Assembly: GCA_946498095.1 (NCBI GenBank)
Contig: CAMMMX010000006.1
Span: forward strand, 1 to 64,000
Origin: an uncultured Clostridia bacterium
GTDB taxonomy: Bacteria; Bacillota; Clostridia; Oscillospirales; Ruminococcaceae
DNA: 64,000 bases
Reading direction: 5' to 3'
In this document: positions 36,737-45,448 of the stretch, one piece after another
How positions within the stretch are numbered: position 1 is the first letter of the stretch
Layout of the letters: each line of letters starts with the position of its first letter
Notes under the pieces: model-generated
What the model was told of the DNA's origin: nothing
The model's database searches: none
What the model saw: only the letters and a program-made list of their open reading frames with translations
Position numbers and translations under genes: made by a program

Positions 36737-38245
36737 TCAATTGCCCTGGAATAGCAGCGGAAGCTGCGCAAGCAAATCGGTCGGAAGCATCCCCTGCATA
36801 GACGTATGCGCCGCTACAAGGTCCGCCGCATACCCGTGCAGACAAACGCCGCACACCGCCGCGTCAAAGGGGCGCAGGCCCTGCGCCACAAAAGATGCAA
36901 TCATCCCAGCCAGCACATCGCCAGAACCACCCTTAGCCAAGCCTGCATTGCCGGTGGCGTTGTAATATGTCCGCTCGCCGGGTGCAGCTATCAATGTCCC
37001 CACACCTTTCAGTACCACTGTAGCACCAAGCCGGTCGGCAAGCTCCCTTGCACACTGCAGACGATTTTGCTGCACATACGCTGTGTCCTTCTGCATCAGC
37101 CGCGCCATCTCCCCCGGATGCGGCGTGAGGATGACGGGGCATGAGGCTGTCCGTAATATATCTATGTCCGTACAGGCGCAGTTTAGACCATCCGCATCCA
37201 CGATTACCGGGCAGGACGCATTTTCCAAAACCGCCCTTACCACTGTGCGAGCGCCCTCCCCTGTCCCGAGGCCACAGCCAATCAGGCAAGCGGTAGCGCC
37301 TGTCAGCGCCCCTACAATGACAGCAGCCGCCTCATGGGACAGATATCCGTCCGATGTCTGTGGCAGCGGCAGGAAGGTGTTTTCCGTCAATGCCGCCGCA
37401 ATATTCCGCACCACATCCCGGGGAGCGGCCAACGTTGTCAGCCCTGTGCCGCAACGCAAGGCGCTTTTGACGCTCATCACCGCCGCCCCACTCATCGGTA
37501 CGGAACCGCAGACACATAACAACCGCCCGAAGCTTCCCTTATGGCTTTGTGCCGTGCGGGGCGGCATCTGCCCAACAGCCTCCTGTGGCGTCATCGTTTC
37601 CATCACGTCGCTGTCTTCATACAGCTGCGCCGGGATACCGATATCCGCTTCCTCCAATACCCCGCACCTCCCCCGCGCGGGCAGATTGAGCAGCCCTGTT
37701 TTGACGGCGCCAAAACAGATCGTCAAATTGGCCTGAAAAGCAGCAGGATCGCAGCCACCTTCCTTTGCGTCGCAGCCACTGGGCAGATCCATCGCCACAC
37801 GGACCGCCCCTTCCTCTCCCAGCGCTAACAGACGCGCCGCTGCCAAAGGCAGCATCCCATGAAAACCGGTGCCAAAGAGAGCATCCACAATGATATCGGC
37901 ATCCTGCAGTAACGCATGTGCGTCATCCCCCGTCCCACACCGGACAGCATCCGGCAGACGAGCAGCCATTTCTTTCGCGAGCTCCGACCGTGGCGGTTCA
38001 TAGGCAATGATGGAAACACTGGCAACCGCAGCGCTACAGCATAGCCTTGCCAGGACGTAGCCGTCGCCGCCGTTGTTCCCGCCGCCACATAAGATGACAA
38101 TACGCTTTCCTACCAGTCCATACCTTGCCTGTATACACGCAAACGCGGCACGTCCCGCGTTTTCCATCAGTTGAGCGCAGGTCACCCCCGCCGCTTCGGA
38201 TTGTTCCTCCAGTTCCTTCATTTTTTTCGGCGTCACAACATGCAT
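36737..38245 (-). CDS. nnr: Bifunctional NAD(P)HX epimerase / dehydratase
   Basis: 502 residues. It repairs hydrated NAD(P)H. The N-terminal epimerase (YjeF_N) has ENAGRAAFACIQ and LCGGGNNGGDGYVLARL. The C-terminal ribokinase-like dehydratase (YjeF_C) has TPHPGEMARLM and NAGLAKGGSGDVLAGMIASF. The start at 38245 (MHVVTPKKM) has AAAGGAGG 12 bases upstream; another ATG four codons earlier touches the ribosome site. Length fits the fused family. Confidence 0.93.
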   Translation of the reverse strand: MHVVTPKKMKELEEQSEAAGVTCAQLMENAGRAAFACIQARYGLVGKRIVILCGGGNNGGDGYVLARLCCSAAVASVSIIAYEPPRSELAKEMAARLPDAVRCGTGDDAHALLQDADIIVDALFGTGFHGMLPLAAARLLALGEEGAVRVAMDLPSGCDAKEGGCDPAAFQANLTICFGAVKTGLLNLPARGRCGVLEEADIGIPAQLYEDSDVMETMTPQEAVGQMPPRTAQSHKGSFGRLLCVCGSVPMSGAAVMSVKSALRCGTGLTTLAAPRDVVRNIAAALTENTFLPLPQTSDGYLSHEAAAVIVGALTGATACLIGCGLGTGEGARTVVRAVLENASCPVIVDADGLNCACTDIDILRTASCPVILTPHPGEMARLMQKDTAYVQQNRLQCARELADRLGATVVLKGVGTLIAAPGERTYYNATGNAGLAKGGSGDVLAGMIASFVAQGLRPFDAAVCGVCLHGYAADLVAAHTSMQGMLPTDLLAQLPLLFQGN

Positions 38246-38506
38246 CCTCTGATCCATCCTCCTTTTATTCTGCCTGATCGGCGTCTTTCTCCGCCCCGGC
38301 AAGGTATCCACTTGACTGCCCGTCCGTGTTCCGAACCTTTCACTGAAGGCCCTTTTCACCTTCGGTGGTAAGAACTCCGGAAACAGAAACCGTTTCTTCC
38401 AGATTTTTTCGATAAAAGTGATCGACGCCCTCTCCGTGGAAGCTTTTCATTTGTTCATCTTGCCCTGAGCGATCTCTGCACGACACTGAAAACACCCGCC
38501 TGATTA

Positions 38507-38535
38507 CAAAAACGCCTCCTGCTCAGCAGGGGGCG
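38507..38535 (-). terminator. Terminator of the greA-acpS operon
   Basis: Minus strand CGCCCCCTGC pairs with GCAGGAGGCG around TGA and is followed by TTTTTGT. It lies 118 bases after acpS. Confidence 0.85.
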
Positions 38536-38652
38536 CGAGTCCGCATAGATTTTGATAGAAACCCCAAACGCGCCGATTCCATTACCGCAGCATCATTGAC
38601 CAGCGTCCGCGCTGTCGTACCCCTTATTGGTAGAACCCCATAGCCAACATAC

Positions 38653-39036
38653 TCAGGCTGACAACGCGACGACGAAAGCCGCTGCAAAGCCGCCGTCATG
38701 CGTAATGGAAAGTGAAAACACCAAACCGCTTTCCGCCGCCAGAGAAGCGGCTTTTCCGGAAAAACCTAGCGCCGGACACCCCAGCTTATCGTGGACAACA
38801 AAGACCTCGTTTAGGGCAAAGCCACGTATCCCAGTCCCCAACGCTTTGGCAAAAGCTTCCTTTGCGGCAAAACAACCGGCTAAGGACTGCGTACGCCGCC
38901 CTGTCGACTCATAATATGCGATTTCGCAAGGGGCAAAGACACGCTCCAGAAAGCGGGGGTTACGCACGCTTTGCTCGATCCGCGCTACCTCAACCAAATC
39001 GACGCCGCACCGCAGTTTTCCTCCTCGAGCAGACAT
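38653..39036 (-). CDS. acpS: Holo-ACP synthase
   Basis: 127 residues. It transfers phosphopantetheine from CoA to acyl carrier protein. Motifs are GVDLVEVARIE (metal-binding Asp), AGCFAAKEAFAKALG and SITHDGGFAAAFVVA. The start is unclear: the ATG at 39036 lies 1 base after the upstream stop without a good site, while GAGGAGG lies 4 bases before a CTG (LRCGVDL). Family members usually begin just before GVDLVEV. Last gene of the operon. Confidence 0.92.
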   Translation of the reverse strand: MSARGGKLRCGVDLVEVARIEQSVRNPRFLERVFAPCEIAYYESTGRRTQSLAGCFAAKEAFAKALGTGIRGFALNEVFVVHDKLGCPALGFSGKAASLAAESGLVFSLSITHDGGFAAAFVVALSA

Positions 39037-39037
39037 G

Positions 39038-39568
39038 TCAACCATTCTGCACAGCCGCCTTGGCACGTAACTGAGCAGGCAATGACGCCGCAATCAATTC
39101 CAAGCAGGCCTGATTCGGCGTAAAAATCAAATACACATCCCCCAGCCGCTCATGGCGGAAAGTTGCACAATAATTGTCGGGATCATCAAGCGAGGTACAA
39201 ACCTCCACGACAGTTGCGCCGCCAGCACTTTTATCCGAATCCGCATAGGGCTGGAAGGACTCAAAGGTACGAATATCCGCCGTCAGCAGACGTTTGCGTT
39301 TGCTACGCCCAGTAATTTTATCCACGTCTATCTCACCGCCGGTGATGATATATTCATATTCCACGTACAATCTGCTTAATAAAAGGTAACACGCATAAAT
39401 AACGCCCGCTAAAATCACAACTGAAAACGCAGCAAAAAAAGGAAAATAAAACGTCGCCATCGCGAGGATGACCACAACCACCGCCGAAGCCGCCATCAGC
39501 AAATACCGTTTGAGGCGATCCTGCGTTGTAGGGGAACGTTGAACCAGACACTCTGTAAATCCTTCCAT
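39038..39568 (-). CDS. DUF6106-type membrane protein
   Basis: 176 residues from MEGFTECLVQR (39568, GGAAAGGAT upstream). Two membrane helices near residues 23-70 and a cytoplasmic domain (YEYIITGGEIDVDKITGRSK, RKRLLTADIRTFE). It matches the DUF6106 family found in Clostridia, function unknown. The stop nearly touches acpS. Confidence 0.75.
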   Translation of the reverse strand: MEGFTECLVQRSPTTQDRLKRYLLMAASAVVVVILAMATFYFPFFAAFSVVILAGVIYACYLLLSRLYVEYEYIITGGEIDVDKITGRSKRKRLLTADIRTFESFQPYADSDKSAGGATVVEVCTSLDDPDNYCATFRHERLGDVYLIFTPNQACLELIAASLPAQLRAKAAVQNG

Positions 39569-39604
39569 TATTATAACCATCCTTTCCCAGCATAAACAAA
39601 CAAA

Positions 39605-40621
39605 CTATGCGCCCGCCGGCGACGTATCTGTTCTCACTTCCTTGCGTAGCACAGGCATCTGCCCCTCCGGTAGTCCCTCCCACCGTTGTTCCAGCGTACC
39701 TGTGACGGTACGTACTCCTGAGTCGGCCAATCCGGCGCATGACAATTCCCGCATCACAGCGTAAACTCCGCCGGAGGTTTCCACATCCACAGGCAAGCGC
39801 GGCGTCCGTTCAATCAGTTGCTGCACCGTCTGAGGTGACGGCGATACGCCAATCGATCGCGCAGCAAGCAAAAGCTTCATCCGTATCTCCGGTTCCGCCC
39901 CTAGCGTAACAGCCACCACCAATGCATTGCAAATTGACGCTTGCGTCAGGAATGTGGACGGTCTCAAACCACAACGCCATAACTCCATCGCTAGGGCCCC
40001 GGTATTCCTTGCGTCACGCCGACGTTTCGACGTGCCTTCCCAGCACAGGCTGGTAAACGCCGATAATCCCAATGCATCCGCCAAGATTCCTTCAGCAGGA
40101 TCGACGCCTCCGCAGAGCGCGCAGCCCGGCAAATCCCCACCGGCAAATCCGCTGCTTAATGCTTCCTCCCCGTGGAGAACCCCGCTGGCATAAGAGCTTA
40201 CCGCGCCTAACATTCCCATCAGCGCCCTTCGACGAGGCTCCTCTCCGGAACCCCGGACAATACCTGCCGACGTAAACACACAGGGCAGATCCATCCGGCA
40301 GGCTGCCAGCACCATATCCGGTACCGCCTGGTCACAGCCGGGCAGAAAAACCGCTGCGTCCGCCGCGTAGCCGGACAACATCCTGATTAAGCTGTCCGCA
40401 TAATCCTCCGAACCACTCCGAGTCGTAGCGCATACACCAGCCGCACGGAATTCAAAAGCCGCCCCACCCGCGCTCCGCACCCCCTCCTGCACAGCCTTAA
40501 CGACTTCGTCCAGGACATGGGTTTCTCCAGGCGCGCCTGCGGAGCTGATTAGCGCAACCAGCGGACGCGGCTTTCCGCCTCCCGTTACATCGAGCGCCTT
40601 GCGTAGACGTCCGCTGTTCAT
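39605..40621 (-). CDS. Reduced IlvD/Edd-family protein
   Basis: 338 residues from MNSGRLRKALDVTGGG (AGGAGG at 12 bases). Regions match the N-terminal domain of dihydroxy-acid / 6-phosphogluconate dehydratases: ALISSAGAPGETHVLDEVVK, FLPGCDQAVPDMVLAACRMD (family NCDKxxPGM) and GGDLPGCALCGGV (family CAGMFTAN). The family is about 550 residues; the C-terminal domain is missing. Cys residues at the three usual [Fe-S] positions seem to remain, but neighbouring residues differ. Whether it is a working dehydratase is doubtful. It sits in the lysS-acpS operon, an unusual place. Confidence 0.6.
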   Translation of the reverse strand: MNSGRLRKALDVTGGGKPRPLVALISSAGAPGETHVLDEVVKAVQEGVRSAGGAAFEFRAAGVCATTRSGSEDYADSLIRMLSGYAADAAVFLPGCDQAVPDMVLAACRMDLPCVFTSAGIVRGSGEEPRRRALMGMLGAVSSYASGVLHGEEALSSGFAGGDLPGCALCGGVDPAEGILADALGLSAFTSLCWEGTSKRRRDARNTGALAMELWRCGLRPSTFLTQASICNALVVAVTLGAEPEIRMKLLLAARSIGVSPSPQTVQQLIERTPRLPVDVETSGGVYAVMRELSCAGLADSGVRTVTGTLEQRWEGLPEGQMPVLRKEVRTDTSPAGA

Positions 40622-40668
40622 CCGCTTCCTCCTTTTGCTCGTTTGATACGAGGCCGCACAATTGACAA

Positions 40669-41568
40669 TCAGGACCATCCCGATTCATTTTGCAGCTTAT
40701 CGATGACTTGTTCCAATTCATTCTTCATCTGATACGGCTGATCCGCAACGATCCGGTTCAGGACGGCTTTCGCCTGCGAAAAACGGTCCAAAACCGTGTC
40801 CCCGCCGGAGGATACGCCGCTCGCATCACACAGCGCAATACTGAACCCCTCGAACACCTCAGCGTCCTCCTCCGGAAAGACGTTTTGGAAGGACTTGAGT
40901 GTGTCGAGGTACAGCAGGCTGTCATGCGCACCGTGAATGCCCACTTGACCACGATAGATATTCGTGAGCGACACGAATACTTCTCCGCCGCCCAGCAGCT
41001 TGTCGGCAACCATGTCGTCAGTGACGTACAGCAGCGCTTTTCCTGCATCCAGCTGTGCTTGCAATTTTGCCCGGTTTTTCTGTTGTCCCTGCGGATCCGT
41101 CAATGTACCGCTATCAAACTCCTGGACGGCGACCGACGCTCTGACCTTTCCATCGCCGTTAAAGTCCTCGCAGTAGCGCTCAATGAAGGTCCTGAGTGCG
41201 TCCGTTTTTTGTACCGCGGCGGAGTTTGCGGTGACGAGCACCACGGTAATGTCCTTTGGCTGCCGCAAAAGGGTGTCGGCCAGAACCGAGCCAAAAAAAC
41301 CGATCAAAACGACAGAAACCAACAACTGCCATTTATGGTAGTACCAAAAATTTTCCAGCTTCCCGCGCAAACTCTTTGGACGGGTGTCGTCTTCACCTGC
41401 GTGCGGCTGCTCGACAGTCTGTTCCTGCCGCAGCCTGAAAAGCTCGGCCCGGGCGTCGCGCTCCCGCTGCCTGTGGTACGCTTCCCGCTCCTGTGCCTCG
41501 CGCAGTTGTTCCAGATGCTCCTGCTCGAGCCGCATACGGTCTTTCTCCGACAGTTTTCCGCTTCGCAT
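40669..41568 (-). CDS. Membrane-anchored protein, paralogue A
   Basis: 299 residues from MRSGKLSEKDRMR (GAGGGG at 10 bases). A charged, coiled-coil N-terminal part, one membrane helix (LLVSVVLIGFFGSVLADTL) and an extracellular domain with YCEDFNGDGKVRA, IHGAHDSLLYLDTLKSFQ and EVFEGFSIAL. It aligns along its length with the gene upstream, so the pair arose by tandem duplication. Family and function are unknown to me. The DxNGDGK segment resembles a calcium-binding loop. Confidence 0.75.
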   Translation of the reverse strand: MRSGKLSEKDRMRLEQEHLEQLREAQEREAYHRQRERDARAELFRLRQEQTVEQPHAGEDDTRPKSLRGKLENFWYYHKWQLLVSVVLIGFFGSVLADTLLRQPKDITVVLVTANSAAVQKTDALRTFIERYCEDFNGDGKVRASVAVQEFDSGTLTDPQGQQKNRAKLQAQLDAGKALLYVTDDMVADKLLGGGEVFVSLTNIYRGQVGIHGAHDSLLYLDTLKSFQNVFPEEDAEVFEGFSIALCDASGVSSGGDTVLDRFSQAKAVLNRIVADQPYQMKNELEQVIDKLQNESGWS

Positions 41569-41647
41569 CCATCTTCTGCCCCTCTCCCACCGAAAGGCGC
41601 ACGGCTCCAAATCGGACCGCTATGGGAGCGGCCACAGCCGTTCCTGC

Positions 41648-42568
41648 CTATTCTGCCTCCTCCGCCGGACGATCCTCCATGATCCGCTCCAGCACATTCT
41701 TCGCATTTGACAGCCTTTTTTCCAGTTTCTCGCGGCTGCCACCTACCACGGCGTCAATGTTCCGCAACGCGATATTCATCCCGTCAAACATCTCCGCGTC
41801 CTCGCCCTGGAAAACTCTATGGAACCCTTTCAACGTATCCAGGTACAACAACGCGTCATGCGCGCCGTGAAGTTCCATATCCGGGTAAACGTCCTGGAGA
41901 GGAAGGAAGACATCGTCTCCGCCAATGATTTCCTCCACCACCGTATCGTCAGCCAATATCAGCAATGCGTTACCGGCAGCCAGCTCCGACTGCAACTTCT
42001 GACGGTTTTGCAACTGATACTGTGGATCCAAAACCGAGTTCGCGCCATCGCCGAACTCCAGTGTAAACAGCTCCACCTTCACGTTACCGTCACCGTCGAA
42101 GTCCTCGCAATAACGTTCTAGAAACGACTGAATCTCCTCATAATGCTGTGACACATCCGGCCGTGTAGTCGCCACCAGTACCGTCAAATCCTTTTTGCTA
42201 CGCTGAATGGTGTCTACCGTCAACCAACCGAATACCCCTACTGCAACAATTCCTATCAGCACCCACCATTTATAGTAGCTCCAAAAATTTTTCAGCTTTC
42301 CTTTAAAATCTTTGGGGCGCGGGTCGACGTGCGGCTGTTCCACCGCGAGAGTGGGAGACTCAACCGTCTGGCCTTGGCGCAGCTTCAGCAGCTCAACGCG
42401 CGCATTACGCTCCCTACGCTCGCGCGCCTCCTCTCTTGCCTTTTCCGCCTTTTGCTGTGCCAGACGCTCCTGCTGAATCTGCTCCAAGCGTTCTCGCTCC
42501 TTTTCCGCCTCAAACGCCTGTTCCCGGTCTATATCCCCGCCCTGCGTACGCTTTTTGTTACCCGGCAT
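41648..42568 (-). CDS. Membrane-anchored protein, paralogue B
   Basis: 306 residues (MPGNKKRTQGGDIDREQAFE). It has the same layout as paralogue A: a Glu/Arg-rich coiled coil of about 90 residues, one membrane helix (WWVLIGIVAVGVFGWLTVDT) and an extracellular domain with YCEDFDGDGNVKVE, LHGAHDALLYLDTLKGF and EMFDGMNIAL. RBS AAAGGAG. Both copies keep the same motifs, so both are probably under selection. The N-terminal coiled coil would lie in the cytoplasm. Confidence 0.75.
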   Translation of the reverse strand: MPGNKKRTQGGDIDREQAFEAEKERERLEQIQQERLAQQKAEKAREEARERRERNARVELLKLRQGQTVESPTLAVEQPHVDPRPKDFKGKLKNFWSYYKWWVLIGIVAVGVFGWLTVDTIQRSKKDLTVLVATTRPDVSQHYEEIQSFLERYCEDFDGDGNVKVELFTLEFGDGANSVLDPQYQLQNRQKLQSELAAGNALLILADDTVVEEIIGGDDVFLPLQDVYPDMELHGAHDALLYLDTLKGFHRVFQGEDAEMFDGMNIALRNIDAVVGGSREKLEKRLSNAKNVLERIMEDRPAEEAE

Positions 42569-42633
42569 CGTTCTCGCTCCTTTCCAGCTGAAAAACGTCT
42601 GTTGCGATTCTCCCTTTGGGGATAGGTTACACC

Positions 42634-44136
42634 TTACTGATCGTCGCGCGTCTTCATGGTGGGGAATAGCAGCACATCACGGATGGAGGCGCTGTTGGTC
42701 AACAGCATCACCATGCGGTCGATACCGAAGCCGATCCCTCCCGTGGGGGGCATACCGATTTCCAACGCATGGAGGAAGTCCTCGTCGATGCTATTGGCCT
42801 CCTCGTCGCCCTGGGCTTTCAGCACCTCCTGCGCTAGGAAACGTTCCCGCTGATCGATGGGGTCATTGAGCTCGGAATAGGCGTTAGCCATCTCCCGGCC
42901 CGTGATAAACAGCTCAAAACGCTCGGTATATTCCGGTTTATCCGGCTTTTTTTTGGTCAGCGGAGAAATTTCCACTGGATGATCCATAATAAAGGTAGGC
43001 TGCACCAGATGCTCCTCGACGTAAGTCTCGAAGAAAAGGTTGAGAATGTCGCCCTTCTGGTGGCGTTCCTCATATTCGATCTGATGCGAGTCTGCCATCG
43101 CCTTGGCCTCCTGAGTCGACGCAAGCTGATCAAAGTCCACACCTGCATACTTTTTGACCGCTTCTACCATTGTCAGCCGCTCGAAAGGTTTGCCCAGATC
43201 GATGATCTCATTGCCGTACGACACCTGGGTAGTGCCCAGCACCTTCTGCGCAACGTGGCGGTACAAATCCTCACACAGATCCATCATGCCGTGGTAGTCA
43301 GTATAGGCCTGGTACAGCTCCATCAACGTAAATTCCGGATTATGACGGGTGTCCACGCCCTCATTGCGGAACACGCGTCCGATTTCATACACCCGCTCGA
43401 GCCCGCCGACAATCAAACGCTTGAGGTACAGCTCGAGGGAAATACGCAGCTTGACGTCCTCATCCAACGCGTTGTAATGCGTCTCAAAGGGACGTGCCGC
43501 CGCACCGCCGGCATTGGCGACTAGCATGGGCGTCTCTACCTCCATAAAGCCGCGTTCGTCCAGGTACTGGCGAATGCTGCTGATGATCTGCGAACGTTTG
43601 ATGAAGGTATCGCGCACATCCTCATTCATGATAAGATCGACGTAACGCTGACGGTAACGCAGATCGGTGTTGGTCAGCCCATGAAACTTTTCCGGCAGCA
43701 CCTGTAAGCTTTTGGAAAGCAGAAGGATTTCCTGCGCATGGATGGAAATCTCGCCCGTCTTGGTACGGAACACCGTCCCCTTCAGACCGACAATGTCGCC
43801 GATATCCATCTTTTTAAAGGCCTTATACGCATCCTCGCCCACGCTGTCGCGCGCTACGTAGGACTGAATACTGCCTTCCCGATCCTGGACGTTGCAGAAG
43901 GAAGCCTTCCCCATCACACGTTTGGACATCATCCGCCCCGCAACGCAGACCTCCTTGCCTTCCATCGCCTCAAAATGCTCTTTGATTTCGCGGCTGTGTG
44001 CGTCGACGTCGTATTTCATCATAGTAAAGGGGTCGTTACCGCCGTCTTGTAGCTCCTTCAGCTTCTCCCGGCGGATCCGCGCCTGCTCGCTCAGTTCCTG
44101 CATGTCCTGCGTGTTACCGCTTTGGGTCTGCTCCAT
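42634..44136 (-). CDS. lysS: Lysyl-tRNA synthetase, class II
   Basis: 500 residues from MEQTQSGNTQDM. OB-fold anticodon-binding domain (residues about 55-160), then the catalytic core: motif 1 near RSQIISSIRQYLDERGFMEV, motif 2 RVFRNEGVDTRHNPEFT, motif 3 GIGFGIDRMVMLL. RBS AAAGGA. Follows greA by 32 bases, a common arrangement in Firmicutes. Confidence 0.96.
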   Translation of the reverse strand: MEQTQSGNTQDMQELSEQARIRREKLKELQDGGNDPFTMMKYDVDAHSREIKEHFEAMEGKEVCVAGRMMSKRVMGKASFCNVQDREGSIQSYVARDSVGEDAYKAFKKMDIGDIVGLKGTVFRTKTGEISIHAQEILLLSKSLQVLPEKFHGLTNTDLRYRQRYVDLIMNEDVRDTFIKRSQIISSIRQYLDERGFMEVETPMLVANAGGAAARPFETHYNALDEDVKLRISLELYLKRLIVGGLERVYEIGRVFRNEGVDTRHNPEFTLMELYQAYTDYHGMMDLCEDLYRHVAQKVLGTTQVSYGNEIIDLGKPFERLTMVEAVKKYAGVDFDQLASTQEAKAMADSHQIEYEERHQKGDILNLFFETYVEEHLVQPTFIMDHPVEISPLTKKKPDKPEYTERFELFITGREMANAYSELNDPIDQRERFLAQEVLKAQGDEEANSIDEDFLHALEIGMPPTGGIGFGIDRMVMLLTNSASIRDVLLFPTMKTRDDQ

Positions 44137-44168
44137 CAAACCAATCCTTTCCTTTTCCGTCCACTTTT

Positions 44169-44645
44169 TTACCTGAGAATTTCCATAATTTCCACGTTTT
44201 TCGCACCTATCGGTGCCTCATATTCTGCAATGTCGCCGACGCTCCGCCCGATCAGCGCGCGCCCCAGCGGCGACTCGTCAGAGATCTTGCCGGTCATGGG
44301 GTTTGCCTCGGTGGAACCGACGATCTGTACCGTCATTTCCATACCGGAGGCACTGTCCTTAATTTTTACACGAGAACCGATGTTGACCGCTTCGGTCGAC
44401 AACTCGCTTTCGTCCACCAGCGTCACGTTTTTCAGCAGCGCCTCCAGCTCCGCGATACGTGCCTCGACGATCCCCTGTTCGTTTTTCGCCTCATCATACT
44501 CGCTGTTTTCCGACAAATCGCCAAAAGACAACGCGACTTTAATTTTTTCAGAAATTTCCTTACGCTTATTGATCTTCAGATCCTCCAGCTCTTCCTCCAG
44601 CCGTTTCAGGCCTTCCATCGTGACAACGGTTTTCTTCTGTATCAT
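44169..44645 (-). CDS. greA: Transcription elongation factor GreA
   Basis: 158 residues from [13 protein letters not shown]. An N-terminal coiled coil that enters the RNA polymerase channel ([16 protein letters not shown]) and a C-terminal FKBP-like domain ([18 protein letters not shown]). It stimulates transcript cleavage in backtracked polymerase. An alternative ATG four codons upstream sits against the ribosome site. First gene of the operon. Confidence 0.95.
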   Translation of the reverse strand: MIQKKTVVTMEGLKRLEEELEDLKINKRKEISEKIKVALSFGDLSENSEYDEAKNEQGIVEARIAELEALLKNVTLVDESELSTEAVNIGSRVKIKDSASGMEMTVQIVGSTEANPMTGKISDESPLGRALIGRSVGDIAEYEAPIGAKNVEIMEILR

Positions 44646-44885
44646 AAACACGCCCATACCTTTCTATATCATTTTTTTGTGTCGAGACCTGCCAAAACGC
44701 CGACGAAACAACACAAGCCCTCCGACGCGATCTTTATCCGAACAGCGGGAGGGGTTCTGCAACGTTCCATAAGCGTTTGCCAAGCCTGCAAAAAATACAT
44801 CTTACCCGGCACAAGGCGCGCAGGAAGACGTATCTGGAATAACAACGCGGCGGCACATCCTGCGTACCGCCTCATCTAAAGGTTT

Positions 44886-44914
44886 ATTATATAAAAAAAA
44901 GAGGGCGCTGTCAA
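44886..44914 (-). promoter_or_regulatory. Perfect sigma-A promoter of the greA operon
   Basis: Minus strand TTGACA, 17-bp spacer with an eight-T run, TATAAT. It leaves a leader of about 235 nt before greA, in which I see no known riboswitch. Confidence 0.9.
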
Positions 44915-45100
44915 TAGTTTTCGGTACAAGCTGCACGGCGTTTCCTGTCAGTCTCGGTCGGATCGGGAAACAGAAAGAAGGCACAGCGTCTACCTTATTA
45001 TATAAATGCAGCTAAACGGCCGCCGCCCGCTTCCCCGGATCCCTTCTTCTCGTGGACGAAAAAACGTACGTTCATCGCCCTCACAAAGGGAAAAGCCCAC

Positions 45101-45129
45101 TTGACTTCTCCACTCTTTTTTGTTATAAT
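45101..45129 (+). promoter_or_regulatory. Promoter of ileS
   Basis: TTGACT, 17-bp spacer, TATAAT. Confidence 0.9.
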
Positions 45130-45144
45130 AAAAATTAATATAAG

Positions 45145-45384
45145 AAAGATGTCGACAGAGCCAGTAAGCATCCTGTGAAAGCCACAGCGAGCCGGGGAAG
45201 GTGTAAGCCCGGTGCGAGTCAGCAGATGCCGAATATCCCTCTCCAGTCGCGTGGGTTGAAAGGACTTGCCCAGTAAATCCCGCCGGTGCTCCCCCGTTAC
45301 CAGGAGCGCATATGATGGTATGCAGACATAGGTGGTATAACGAAGCCTTCGGCCTTCGTCCTGATTGCAGGACGAAGGCTTTTT
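45145..45384 (+). promoter_or_regulatory. T-box leader of ileS
   Basis: A leader with the T-box core AGGTGGTATAACG (45330-45342), followed by a terminator GCCTTCGTCCTG/CAGGACGAAGGC + TTTTT. The preceding GAAGCCTTC segment can compete for pairing in an antiterminator. The 5' part has the stem I features AGCGAGCCGGGG...GTAAGCCCGGT, and GAATATCCC is a candidate specifier loop with ATC (Ile). Uncharged tRNA-Ile would stabilise the antiterminator and switch on ileS. Confidence 0.9.
45352..45384 (+). terminator. Regulated terminator of the T-box leader
   Basis: 12-bp stem with a 4-base loop and TTTTTGT, 65 bases before the ileS start. Confidence 0.9.
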
Positions 45385-45448
45385 GTATGTTAACCCCCTG
45401 TAGGGCACGGTGTCGTATCTTTCAAAAAATAAGCCGGGAGGTATCCGC

